DNA from: Lepisosteus oculatus
Lineage: Eukaryota > Chordata > Actinopteri > Semionotiformes > Lepisosteidae
Length of the DNA: 64,000 nt
NCBI RefSeq assembly: GCF_040954835.1
Contig: NC_090704.1
Span: forward strand, 38,382,979-38,446,978
Reading direction: 5' to 3'
The notes below the pieces were generated by a model that was not told where the DNA came from, ran no database searches, and saw only the letters and a program-made list of their open reading frames with translations. Below are positions 51,401-62,520 of the stretch, one piece after another. The first letter of the stretch is position 1. Each line of letters begins with the position of its first letter. The translations under genes were made by a program, and so were the position numbers.

Positions 51401-54400
51401 TTTTCTTCCAGGAGACGATGTGAAAAACGGTGGACACCAGGAAAAGCGTGCAAAGTCCCATGCCATACACCCAGGCCGTGAGCCTTTCCCAGCGGTCGTC
51501 AGACAGACGGTACAGCAGGGCTGTGCCCACAAATGCAGGGACGATAAGGAACTGCAATGGAAAAGTGCAGTTTGAAGGTAACGTACAGCATATGCAGACA
51601 CCCAGCGTACCCTTGCAGGTTCTATCACATGCACCCATTCCCATCCTGTGACAACTAGCGTTTGACAGGCATGCTTTTATTATGTTCTTCTGCATTGTCC
51701 ACCCATGGCTTGTAGATGTACCATAAAGCCAAACAGAGCAGGATGTGTGCATAGACAGAAAAAAGAAAAACATTAAGAGTTATATTGATATAGCTATTTT
51801 AAAGTCTTTCTAAATATAATTATTGTAACGTTAGATGAGATTTGAATTGGGTAGAATAATGCTTATCACTTAATTTAAAAGCCTGGATGAACAGCAAAGA
51901 AGGACTACTTAACCTGCAGCCTACAAATCTGCTTCATTGCAGAATTTACTTACTGTCATCTCCTTAACTGATAGCTATCAGTATGAATAATGTGACTAAT
52001 TTGCTGGTGGTAATAAAAAGAACTCTAAGGGAGTGCTCTGGAAGGGCTGAGTAGCTCCACACAGCCATATTCTAAGTACTATAGACCACATATCAAACCT
52101 CTTTCACAACAGAAGAAAATAAACAATACCAAAACCACAAATATAGGTTTGTTGAACCTAACCCTTCGCTTTTACATGAATCCTTATTCAAAATTGCTTT
52201 GTTATCTGTTATACAATGCTTTATCACTATATGATGTGCTTTTCTAGAATGTTCCCCAACATACACCAGGGTGTAACTGCACCAATACTGAGGACCTCTA
52301 CAATGTGGAAGATATTGACTAATACTGACATATGACTAATGTCAATTTATCCATAACAGTCATCTATTCCTCTGCCCATTAGCTAATCTGTCCTGGTTAC
52401 TGCATGAAAATACTATACTGTTCCTGAAAAATCATGAAAACAAAGTCACTAAAACTCTGACAATGACAAATTGAATCTTACTGTTAGACTCAAAATGTAA
52501 CTTATTTGCTTACAATATTTCTAACACTGCTTCTTGTGGCATGTAATACTAAAATTAAAGCAAGGGTTTCGCAAAAAGCGCTTACCGCATGAGTATAGCA
52601 GTTAGCAGCATGTTCATAGCAAGTGGGCTGGTAACGGCAGTTAGCAGCAGCTCTGCTGTTCATGAATCTGAAAAACAGAGTCAAGTCAAGAGTCAGTCTT
52701 GAGATTCTCACGTGCCATAGCTGTGAAGTGCCAAACACAGCAGTGTTCTCAGGAAATAATTTTAGAACATAAGTAACTTATTGAGGTTTTACAACATTAC
52801 AGATGTCATTTACTTTGTTTCTGTTTCCAACAAGCAACCTAAGAAAACATAGCTCCAACTGCATACATATATTTTGATTTTTATTGTCATATAAAGACAG
52901 CTTTATAGTTTACCTAAACACGTTTTGGGACTTTTGGAAATTTAATTACAGGAAAATGAGCATCTTGGAAATGTTTACTAAAGTTGAATCAACCCCCCTC
53001 TGTTTCATAAAAGGCAAGAGAAGCTTCAGATCTTAGCATGACAATTAAACCAAGATGTGGGCAGTCTGTTGGTTTTTGTGGTATAGGAATTCTCTTCACC
53101 TACCCTAACAAACACAATGCATATTCAATGATATCATGCAATACATCCTACAATCCTCGGTTCTTCTGTCAGGGATGAATACCCCTGCAGGAGAGAAAAT
53201 GTTCATTAAGAAGTACTATGCCCATACAGTACCAGAAATTCAACTTCCACAACGTTAAGCTAAAAATCCTTTGCAGCAGAAGAACATTTCTTAAGGTAAG
53301 CAAATATTTCATTGTAAGACAGTGAACCTAGTGTTGATAATCTATTTGCATCTATTCAACACCAAAAACAACTTGTAACTTCAAGACAGTGTTGCTACTG
53401 AACAAACAAAAACAAAAAATAGGAATGAAGATAAATTCACCCACAATAACAAAGCACAGCCATTAAAGTCTCTTTAGAAATAAGGTGTGGAATTTTATCA
53501 GACTGCCTTTCAATCGATCAAGTCAGGTCTAGCTTTACCTTTTAATATTTTTCTCCTCCAATAAAGATATTTTAAAAACTTTTACTTTCCATCCATTTCA
53601 TCAGCCTATTACAGGCTTACAGAACCTTTAGGCCTATAATTATCATTGAAAAATCTAGAGCACTCCAAATTTTGCATATACAGTATTAAGCACAAGGTTC
53701 ACTTAATAGTTAAAGAGTTAAAAATGTAAAGCTTAGATTCAAGTGCAAATAGGCTATCCAGAGAAGCTTCTGGGAAAGCTTAATCATGAATTTCTGTAAA
53801 GCTTCCTCTTACCACAAGATCCTGTTCAGTAAACAGAAATGACGCATACAGTAGCTTAAGTGCACACTATCATATGAAAGGAGACTCTGCAGTACGCACG
53901 ACAATCTTCAGTGTGCAACAGAACTGCCATTTAATGGTGCTCATCTAAGCAGAATACTAAGGCAGTCAAGAGGTTCTAATAGCTACCCAAGGCTGTATCT
54001 AGGGAAGACAGCCTACTTCAGAGCCATTTTTAGACATGGCAGTGAAGTTACTGTATAGCTATTTCTGCATTGCTTGGAAAAAAAAAAAAGAAAAAAAAAG
54101 TTTTTCCCCCCAAAGATTAACAAACAATGATGGCTCTTGTTTCCTGTGCAGCTGAGTCCAAATCCTAGAATACAAGATTCACCTCTGATTTAACTTAATC
54201 AGCTTTGATGATATGGGGCACAGTGAGACAGGTCACTGTAAGACTACATTTTGGATTCCCTGCTCTCACGATTACTCATGAAAGGTCAAGGCTCTGATGA
54301 CGCAGCCCTGGATTTCATGCATCTTTAATTCAATTTATAACATCTGCACTCCTGCACATTTTCCACTGGGGCCAGCAGTACAATGCTTGTTACACTTAGC

Positions 54401-57400
54401 TACATTTTCAAGAAAGCGCTGTGAAATTTGGAAGTCGAATTAAACATTAAATTATTTAATATTTCAGCTTTATAAAGGGGTATTCCACAGTATTGAATAT
54501 ACCACAGAGGGGGACAACTGTGCACAGTTTGACAATCCTATTCAAAGAGCTAGCTTTGTATTTGAATACTGTGCGAGATAATGAAATTCCTGCCTACAGT
54601 ATGTGTAATAATCAAAAACTCAGAAATACATTATTAAAACATACTCTTAAGGAGGGGAGGGAGGAAACCTTTTTTTTAATCTAAATTTTCAAAACATCTG
54701 AATTTAGAGAACAGACTTAAGTCATTGTTTCACTAAGGTTATGTGTTCTGCATTTGTTATTTCTTTAATTCATACTAGTTTGTGCACAACTATCTGGTTG
54801 AATGTATAAATAATGGTACCCTCAGAGAATAATAACATTGTTGCCTATTATTACTAAAAACATTTGCAAAAAATATATCCATTATACATTAACCATCACC
54901 AATGAACACTGTCAAAGCTCCCTAATCTGTCACACTTCAGGACTCTGCCACCAACATAAACACTAAACCTGAACCGATGTTGTCATTCAAAACATTAACA
55001 CCAGTGTTTTTTTGTTTTTAAATACCAATAGTTCTTTGTAAACATTTTCACTGTACTCGATCTGGGTGCAAGGCTATGAACCTCGTGACTGCACACAGGG
55101 TGGAGACTCAGGAATTGTAGACAGACTCCTCTGTGCAGGGGGATCAGTGCTGATTGGAAGAAACACTTGCTTCCTTCTAGAGCCCAGAAGGTCGCAGGGT
55201 TCGCTGTGAAGCCATGCATGCATTCCAATACAATGAGTATTGTGCACTTGGTTTGATTTTTCATTTACCTATTGTGCTAAAGAAATTATTTTAGCTCAAT
55301 ACACAGTGCAAAAATCAAGTTAATGCTTAATGCACAGTTTGACTGGAGATGTGTTTGGCAGACGCATCAAAAGCACACACAGCTTTTTGCAAGATTAAAA
55401 TATCTGGTCTAAATATGTTTTATAGGGACATCATGTGATGAAGCATTGACAATGAGTAAATTTCCTTTACACAGTTAATAAGTAGGCTCGGTTTTTAACT
55501 AAAGACTATTAATGTCTACATTAGCTGTACCTTTAATGAAAAAAAGGTATATAATGATGAATAAAATAAACCTCATGTGCTGTGACCTAGAGTAATTTTG
55601 CATTTGATTGTTTAGAAAAAGTGAAACAGAACTTTAGAGCACCGTTTATCTGCATGTCCTAAATGATCTACAGTACACTGTACAACCAATAATCACTAAG
55701 CATAGATGGATGTGTCCCATCTGTGACAGAATATGTTCTCAGTAACACACATTTTACCACAATAGCTTTGTTTTCTAAAAAATGTAATGCAGCAATTCAA
55801 TAATGAAAACAATGATGACACATTAGGAAAAAGAATACTATGTTTCTACATCATATGAAATATTCGCTACATTAAAATGTAGCATGCTAATGATAATAAA
55901 TTAGGGAGATTCACTATTTAGTCATTTTATATAATGACAGCACAAATAAAAGCATATATTACTAAAGCACATTGTTAGTATTGTCCCCAGAGTGTATCTG
56001 GTTTATTTTACGGCATTTCATTCTCTTATCAAGTTAAAATAGATGTCCTGTCCATGATACAATACTGTTGAGTATATACAAAAAATATTTGTGTTGGGAT
56101 AACAGCACTACTGATCTAAAAAAGTCTGCTTTTCTCAGTATTACTTAATTAAATGAATGGCACCCCAGCCAAACTGAAGAACGGCACTGTTCATAATCTT
56201 TAAATTTTCAGTCCTCTGCCTTGTTAATAACAAGCTAACTTGCTGTATAAGACATAGGACTAAGAAATTAAGATCATTAAAAATATACCATGAAAATAAC
56301 ATTAACTTAATTTACAGAGATCATTTGTTATTGCCTTTATTTATAACAGACCAATATTTTAGTATACTGTAAATGTGTTCAAGATGTTGCTGCTATTAAA
56401 GCACACTGACACTGTACCACTGAACTGGAATAAGAGGACGAATACAGGCCCCACAAACACTCAAAAAGGAAACGTGCATTTTTCAAACAGTATGTACCAG
56501 ACCTCCGTGAATGCACTACTTCATTGTGAAGGGGAAACTCTAGTACTAAAAACGCTGCTGCACAAGGACATTAGTCCGAGATCCAGATTATTCAGAGATT
56601 TACACACCCATCGGTTACAGTAAGGACATAACACTTAAAAGGAAAAGGATAGAAAACTCCCTTTCACTTTGATAAACCTTTTTAGGAAATCTTTGATCTG
56701 ATGTTTGCCCAAAATTTCAGGAAGCGTTTTGTTTTTGCCGACCAGTTGAGGATAACTGTGAAAGGGATTTATTTTGTTCACACAAAACAGCGGCAGTTTA
56801 AAATGTTTCTATGTTAACAGGACTCTCCTGGCAAATTCCTGAATACAATACTGTACAATATTGTCTATTTAAAATGCAGAATGACTATAATTAATTGTTC
56901 TGTACAGCTCAGTAAACACAACACCCAATAAACTGCCATCACAGCTCTAACCTGTTGGTGTTTACAGTACAAATGCTGACTCTCAGCTTCTATAACCTGT
57001 CGTGCGATAAGGCCACAATGAAAGGGATACAGCAACAACAGGGCACTGAAGCCTTAGTTCATATTGACAATGCCATTGCGAAATACAATCAATGCTACAC
57101 TACAATTTGAATAGAAGCTCATATGGACAATGCTATTGTGAAATACAATTAATGCTATGTTATGGCTTCAATGGAAGTTCCAGGATGGCATAGCTACATA
57201 GATCCCCTCCAGATTCACACACAGCAAGCCCCTTTTTATTACACATTAGGAACAATTCTGCTGACCAAGATTTTCATTTGAAAAAAAGAGAATGTGAGCC
57301 TTATAGGTTTGATAAAACAAATTTGGTTGCAGGAGTTTTCCACAGTCAGTGTTGACTCTTCTATGCCACAGATTATGTTTCCTGAACACCAGTTAGGATT

Positions 57401-60210
57401 ACAGTTAGGGGATGAACAACCCATTTATGATTTCCTGCAGTCCTCAGTTATGTACAGAAAGTCTTCTATGTAAAGTAACCAATGAAACTCAGATCAGGGT
57501 CTGATGGGCTGAAAATGGTGCAGGAGGAATTGGGAACAACTGTCTCTTTATTTGGCAATGGATGCTGCTAGTTACCATGGTAAAAAAGCACAATAATGTG
57601 ACCATTTTTATTTAAAAAAATATCCATCATTTAACCACACAAGCCAATTGAGAACATAATTTACAATAATAACATGGAGAGGTCCATTTGTACAGAAGTG
57701 CTTCCCTGAAGCAATCTGAATGCAGTACCTTGTTCAATGGCACAACAAAAGCCTTTTCACCTGGTCTTTTAATCCATGACCATGCAGTCCACAATACAGA
57801 GAGCCCTGACCACTAGTCTACACTGCCGATTCCAAATCTTTTCCATTAAGTAAAAAAAACAAGATAGAATAGCACAGTTTTGCATTTAGAAAAAATGATT
57901 TAAGTGAGGAATTGTCCTAGTTAAATTTAAATTTTGAAGTCAACAGAATTTTTTTTTAACCTGACTGGTTGACCTTAAAAAAATACATCCTGGAAGTTTG
58001 TATCCAAGACAGAGAATTGATCCCCTTTTAAGTCCTGTTAAAAATAATTTTGTACCAGAAACAACAAAATTATGCAACTACCCCCTCTATATTTAAATGC
58101 AAAGTTAAGTGCAAATATTCAAGGTACTAGTGAAGACATCTAACCTTAAGAATGCATTTGTAATCAATGTGATGTATCACCATGTATTGGTTTGGAATTC
58201 TTAAAAAAAGTTTGTATTTTTTGTTTCCTTCTAAAGCGGTATATGACACTGCTACATAGTATAAACTCAAGGACTATGCACACTGTACTCTGCAGTAAAG
58301 TACTCAAGTTGTGTTTTTGTGTGTACACTATATACAGTTTACTCAAATCCTCATCAAGAACTCAGAAGTCAACACAGGCTTGATCTTGAATGCCTGAGAT
58401 AAATAGTTTAGAAACAATGCCTGTGTAGAATACAGTTAAGATGAGTGTTACTGGCAAAATATTAAGATTAATTTGGAATGAAATGAAAACTAGTCACTAA
58501 TGTTAAGTTTCTCAGTGAGTCAAGTGACAGTTTTTTGTTCGCACAACTAAGTATATCTCTTTTCATCTTGTGCTTAAAGGTTGTTAACAACATACATTAC
58601 ACACTGCAAGAGATACAACAAATAAAATGGCAACTTGAAAAAGATCAAATAATCCCTGAGATTATAGTGTACCATTTCAGCCACATGACTCTTGCACAAA
58701 CAGGTACTACCTGGAGGAAACCTCAGTGTAACCACAGCTAGGCAAAAATAATTGCTGAACTTCCAGAAGTGGATACATACAGTAGCTGGCCAGTTCTCTG
58801 AGGCAATGAATACTCCACATCTGTAGCTCAAAAAACACCCATTCTTTTGCAACCAGGACATCCGGAATTAATGGAAGATACTGTTTACTTCATGGTTGGA
58901 AGAGAGGTGTGAAAACAGAGTCCCCTCGTTATTGGCCGCTGATACGGCAGGACATTAGAACCATTCGAAATTCTCTGCAAAGCATGACCACTGCAAAACA
59001 CGCATGAGGCCAGTACACCGCACCAAAGAGCACTGCAAATTCGAACATGTCTTGCCCTTCCAGCCATTTGGAACACTTTCCCGGATGAGTTCCAGTTTTC
59101 ACAGCGCACACGCATTTGTTGTTGTGATTTGTGGGACACCCACTCACACAGGAATTTTTACTGAACCATCTGCAACAAAATATTTTGCTCTATCACAAAT
59201 GTCTTCTTGATGGTCAGCTTTTCAAGAGGGCAGTATCTGCGTGTGAAGTCTTTGCCCCTGCTCCACCAGAATGTCCTCCTTCTAGCTTTGAACATATAGG
59301 CACATACAAGCTGTCCTCTAGGGAATTGTGCTGATATCCCAGTAACCATTATCTCTGGATACTTTCTTATACAGGGGGTGCCAAGAATGGGGCAGCAGTC
59401 ATTGCACCCAAAATGGGGATCTCTTCTACCAACTATACAAGAACCCGCTGCCATAGTTAAAAAAGACAGAAAGTGGCACCATCAAATATTAATGCCACCT
59501 TTAACATTGCTTGTACTATCTATGAATCTCAGATTAGGTGTCTTTCAGACCTATTAGGTCAAGTCTTTATCTACACTTCTCTCCAGTGCATAGTCACTTG
59601 TATAATTTGGGATTTATACAAATCATACACAATTATATTTCAGGTGTACGTGTTCTCAGATAAACTTTCGCTAACAATGACTCCAAATCACCAACCGTTC
59701 ATAAAGTACTGTAGCTTTATGATCTTTCCTTAATGTGGAATTCCTTCATGACTGTTGTTGCTTCCATTGCACTGAGACGGGTTTAACGTTGCCATAAAGC
59801 TGTGATATTTTTTATATCAAAATTGAAAGAAGGCTATCTTGACTTCAGCGACATGCGGAATGCAGCATAAATGTAACAATTACAATTGCATTACAATCTG
59901 CATTACCCATCCACAACCAGTTCCTAGCAGAGCAAAACTCATGTCCGGTATCATTAAAACGAAACTAATAAACATAGACATCTTTTTATTAAATAATTTC
60001 ATTAAGTAATCCGATACATACACAGGATCCATTACTGAGAAATATTACTGTGCAAGGCTTTGGTTATTCAGCACCGTTCATTTGATCCATATCAGAAGAG
60101 TCAGTATATTTTAATCGTATGAACTTAATACAAAGAAAACGTTTATAAGTTAAAGGCTTTAAAGATTTTTTAAATTGGACTCACCTCTGGAAACTGTTCT
60201 CTCTCTTCAT
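45270..60210 (-). CDS. mmd: mmd (PAQR11): monocyte to macrophage differentiation-associated protein (7 coding exons, 239 aa)
   Basis: Minus-strand join of 60210-60185, 52667-52586, 51551-51391, 51245-51171, 49584-49483, 47190-47121 and 45473-45270; 720 nt, continuous frame, GT-AG introns. The protein is a PAQR-family seven-helix membrane protein. PAQR motif A is seen in [11 protein letters not shown] (E27, N31, T34, H35). Motif B is STVFH with S76 and H80, plus D100. Motif C is H205-A-I-W-H209. By analogy with adiponectin receptors these His and Asp residues form an intramembrane zinc site. MMD is reported at the Golgi and linked to Raf/ERK signalling and polyunsaturated phospholipid metabolism (family knowledge). 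The C-terminus and several MMD-specific residues separate it from MMD2; adjacency to hlf agrees with human 17q22. Confidence 0.96.
47121..47190 (-). CDS. mmd: mmd coding exon 6
   Basis: A 70-nt exon. The acceptor is TTCTTTATAG and the donor TCAATG|GTACTG. Encodes residues 150-172, [20 protein letters not shown] then TSM. The MGFFPALV segment has Phe where human MMD has Ser; MMD2 also has Phe here, so it is probably ancestral. Confidence 0.92.
47685..48763. mobile_element. hAT-like non-autonomous element (~1.08 kb) in mmd intron 5
   Basis: The left end TAGGGCAGGGGATTTTAACC (47685) pairs with the right end, whose minus-strand reading is TAGGGCAGGGGTTCATAGCC (from 48763). After the left end comes TTTTTTGGCTAGGACCCA, typical of hAT elements. 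The interior has a weak 80-codon frame (47788-48030) and a C15 run at 48146-48160, but no transposase domain that I recognise. No clear 8-bp target duplication remains. Confidence 0.6.
48146..48160. repeat. C15 homopolymer inside the hAT-like element
   Basis: An uninterrupted run of 15 C in mmd intron 5. Confidence 0.9.
49483..49584 (-). CDS. mmd: mmd coding exon 5
   Basis: The acceptor is TTTTTTCAG and the donor GAAAA|GTAAGT. Encodes residues 116-148: [20 protein letters not shown], then [13 protein letters not shown]; codon 149 (Lys) is split. It is nearly identical to human MMD over this stretch. Confidence 0.95.
49817..50148 (-). mobile_element. tRNA-derived SINE, V-SINE-like, copy 4 (mmd intron 4)
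   Basis: Minus-strand copy between mmd exons 5 and 4. The 3' tail ATCTATCCATTTTCTAACCA lies at its left edge. The core (minus strand) includes CCCATAGTCTAAAAACATAC, and the head end shows CAGAACTGAACCCAGAGCCC (B box in reverse complement) and CACAGTGCCACTG. Confidence 0.8.
51171..51245 (-). CDS. mmd: mmd coding exon 4
   Basis: The acceptor is CTTGCTGCAG and the donor CCGTG|GTGAGC. Encodes residues 91-114 ([20 protein letters not shown] then SYTP) with Arg90 and Trp115 split across the junctions. It carries conserved Asp100 and the next membrane helix. Confidence 0.94.
51391..51551 (-). CDS. mmd: mmd coding exon 3 (helices 1-2)
   Basis: The acceptor is TTCCATTGCAG and the donor CATGAG|GTGAGG. 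Encodes residues 37-89: hydrophobic [14 protein letters not shown], the loop [13 protein letters not shown], and a second membrane segment ending in [14 protein letters not shown] with the conserved Ser76 and His80 of motif B. Confidence 0.95.
52586..52667 (-). CDS. mmd: mmd coding exon 2
   Basis: The acceptor is CTGTTTTTCAG before 52667 and the donor CATGCG|GTAAGC after 52586. Encodes residues 10-36 ([20 protein letters not shown] then ANCYTHA), the cytosolic N-terminal segment and PAQR motif A leading into helix 1. Confidence 0.94.
57061..57180. repeat. Tandem duplication, 2 x 60 bp, in mmd intron 1
   Basis: 57061-57120 and 57121-57180 align without gaps, with 14 mismatches in 60 (about 77% identity). 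Twelve of these are transitions. It is an old simple tandem duplication. Confidence 0.85.
57571..57584. promoter_or_regulatory. RFX X-box-like palindrome in mmd intron 1
   Basis: GTTACCATGGTAAA contains the perfect 12-bp palindrome TTACCATGGTAA and matches the X-box consensus except at the last base. Confidence 0.35.
58885..59454 (-). other. Coding-like, CpG-richer patch in mmd intron 1 (unknown)
   Basis: On the minus strand, open stretches of 98, 84 and 72 codons occur in adjoining or overlapping frames. The 98-codon frame starts [20 protein letters not shown] and the 72-codon frame starts [21 protein letters not shown] and CpG content are above the intronic background, especially at 58930-59130. 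I recognise no family. It could be a decayed pseudogene, an unrecognised repeat's coding part, or a regulatory island; the frame changes argue against an intact gene. Confidence 0.3.
60185..60210 (-). CDS. mmd: mmd coding exon 1
   Basis: A 26-nt coding piece, too short to appear as an open frame by itself. ATG at 60210-60208 encodes MKRENSFQ, then AG of codon 9, and the donor AG|GTGAGT. Human MMD starts MRFKNRFQR with the same exon boundary, so this is the expected short first coding exon. It is separated from exon 2 by a 7.5-kb intron. Confidence 0.88.
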
Positions 60211-60690
60211 CTTGGAATAAACAACGGTCGAAAAACTAAAAGCAAACGGTTTCGAGCTACAGGATATCTAAAATCAGAAAAGGGGCCTCTAGCGACCAGC
60301 ACTTAATGCTAAGAAACGTGAAATCTCCTTCTGAAGAAAATATTTAAAAAGGCACTGATTTTAGTCTTTTTCGCATTGTGACACTGTCGGGATTAGCAGG
60401 CTAAACTGCTAAAGAGCAAATTTAACTATGCAGAAGGCTGACATTCTCATTCAGGGTTAAACATCATTACCTACTTACTGTACACCCCTCAACTGTTCCC
60501 ACGTACCGATTTCCAAAACCTTCATTCGCGCATTGTAGTAGCTGAATGTACAATGACAGACGGGGCATTTCACCAACCACAGCGCAGGAAAACCGTATTG
60601 TCCCGAATGCGACCAATCGGAATTGGGTAAGATCAGGCGGTCTTTGATCTCTGAAATGGCTTTATGACGCTATTGGAGAAAATGCAAAAA
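60211..60690 (-). promoter_or_regulatory. mmd: mmd promoter and 5' UTR region
   Basis: A CpG-richer segment immediately upstream of mmd exon 1. It carries CCAAT boxes in mmd orientation (ATTGG on the plus strand at 60622-60626 and 60672-60676) and one in the opposite orientation at 60613-60617; this is an NF-Y-type cluster. No TATA box is seen. The transcription start is not determined but probably lies between about 60250 and 60600. Confidence 0.55.
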
Positions 60691-60747
60691 AAATCATTTC
60701 GTCATTTTCTTGAAAATTCTGAAACGGGGTTTCCCAGTCTTAAAAAT

Positions 60748-60777
60748 ATATTCTTATTCTTATTCTTATTCTTATTC
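60748..60777. repeat. Hexanucleotide microsatellite (TTCTTA)n
   Basis: Four to five tandem ATTCTT units just upstream of the mmd promoter region. Such tracts vary in length between individuals. Confidence 0.85.
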
Positions 60778-61703
60778 AACGTCATTTAAAAACATGTATA
60801 AATGACTTTATTCTGGGCTCATGGACTTATTATCTGTTCTTGAAACATAACATAACTGATTACTACAAAGTATTGTGGTATGAATATAAACCTCAACTGT
60901 AAAAAAAAGTTCCTAGTGTACTGTATTTAGATTTTTTTAACAGTTACAGTCAGTTGAAATGCTGTTAGAAGTGTGAAATCTTCCACACACTTTACTGCCC
61001 AAACACATACTAAAACATAAGCTAGTCTTTTCATGTGAAATAACACATTGTTCTCAGTCATACATTAGGGCTTTATACATTTGTGTTTTGGGCCCTTTCT
61101 TAGTTATTACATTTTATAGTTGTTTGTGTAGCTTAATTTTTCCAGAAACCATTTCTGCAGTCAAAGATATGGCTAATAATAAGTGTTGATGGGAAGTAAT
61201 TAAATTCTGCATGCTGAATATATATCTTTCATATGTATTGCCTAAAGCAAAAAGTTGCTTTCACTTAATGAAACATATTTTATCATTCTATGTAGTGTGT
61301 AGAGCAATACAATTATTTGATAAGCCCTATCTTTCTCATTATTGCTTTTAGTCATGTGTCAGGGGAATGTTAAGAAATGAAGGTATCCAAGCAAAATGGA
61401 TGACACAGCACATTGTTACAACAGTGGAATGCAGAATTAATTTCCCAGCGAATCCTTGTTTCCTGACTGCAGCACAGCAGACTTGTTTTGACATGAGACA
61501 TGAGGCCCAGAAAATTAGTTCTGCAGGTTTCTGTTATGGGGCATCAGTTGTAACCTCATTTGCATCTTACTGCATATCACTCATTCTTATTCTGTAGTCT
61601 CCTGATGTAGGAATGATGTACAGTAGTAGTAATGTGTGTTTGTCTTTGTATATTGACTGAAGGTAAGAAACACATTTATGAAGGTAAAGGGTCACAAATT
61701 ACT

Positions 61704-61760
61704 ATACAGTTGCTGGCAAAAGTATGAAGACTGACAGTATGAAGCAGCCTCACTGTATTA
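61704..61760. mobile_element. Tc1/mariner-like terminal repeat remnant
   Basis: TATACAGTTGCTGGCAAAAG followed by TAT resembles the terminal inverted repeat of fish Tc1-like transposons (TA then CAGTTGCNNGCAAAAGTATG). I found neither the opposite end nor a transposase nearby, so it is a solo end or a chance match. Confidence 0.4.
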
Positions 61761-62065
61761 AATAATTCTAAAAAAGCATCAGAAATAGAAACTGATCCTA
61801 GCATTGATTCCATACTGAGAAGTGTTCTGAAGAGAAAATTGTCTTATACAATATACTGTATGAGTAATTAGGGTGATTTTAAGTTTCAGAGGTTAAATAT
61901 GTCAATAGAACAACTCTTAACACAGTATACTTTCTTAATAGCTGTATTAAGGAAGTGCTCATGCAATTACTATTTTGGATTTTTAAAAAACAATTCTAAT
62001 AAAATTATAATAGAATGTGCAACATGTTACTTTATGTCTGCTGGAGTGAAACATCATGATATCTT

Positions 62066-62520
62066 TAGCCAGCAGCAATATCACACTGCAACTCACAACT
62101 GGCAACCCACTGAAGCTCAGTAGCTGTGAGCCTGGTCAGTACCTGGATGGGAGACCTCCTGGAAAAAACCAAGGATGCTGCTGGAAGAGGTGTTAGTGAG
62201 GCCAGCAGGGGGCACTCACCCTGTGGTCCATGTGGGTCCTAATGCCCCAGTATAGTGATGGGGACACTATACTGTAAACAGGTGCCGTCCTTCGGATGAG
62301 ATGTAAAACCGAGGTCCTGACTCTCTGTGGTCATTAAAAATCCCAGGGTGTTTCTCGTAAAGTGTAGGGGTGTAACCCCGGCGTCCTGGCCAAATTTCCC
62401 ATTTGCCCTTATCAATCATGGCCTCCTAATAATCCCCCTTTATGAATTGGCTTCATTACTCTGCTCTCCTCCCCACTAATAGCTGATGTGTGGTGAGCGT
62501 TCTGGTGCACTATGGCCATA
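62066..62520 (+). mobile_element. SINE3 (5S rRNA-derived SINE)
   Basis: The head derives from 5S rRNA: GAAGCTCAGTAGC, then AGCCTGGTCAGTACCTGGAT and GGGAGACC, matching the 5S internal promoter. The body has AGGCCAGCAGGGGGCACTCA, TAATGCCCCAGTATAGTGAT and CGTCCTTCGGATGAGATG. The copy stops after GTTCTGGTGCACTATGGC, so the LINE-related 3' tail is missing or lost. It is not a functional 5S gene. Confidence 0.85.
62202..62216 (+). promoter_or_regulatory. CTCF-like motif carried by SINE3
   Basis: CCAGCAGGGGGCACT inside the SINE3 body fits the CTCF core consensus. It is part of the repeat itself, so similar sites would be spread with the family. Confidence 0.4.

Larger units (their letters stand above)
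52668..60184 (-). other. mmd: mmd intron 1
   Basis: A 7.5-kb intron. Holds an A-rich tract near 54.08-54.10 kb, the 60-bp tandem duplicate, the X-box-like palindrome at 57.57 kb and the coding-like patch at 58.9-59.45 kb. Confidence 0.8.

Noticed and set aside
62066..62165. 5S rRNA gene-like sequence
   Set aside because: Only degraded internal-promoter similarity remains, fused to the SINE3 body; not a functional 5S gene.
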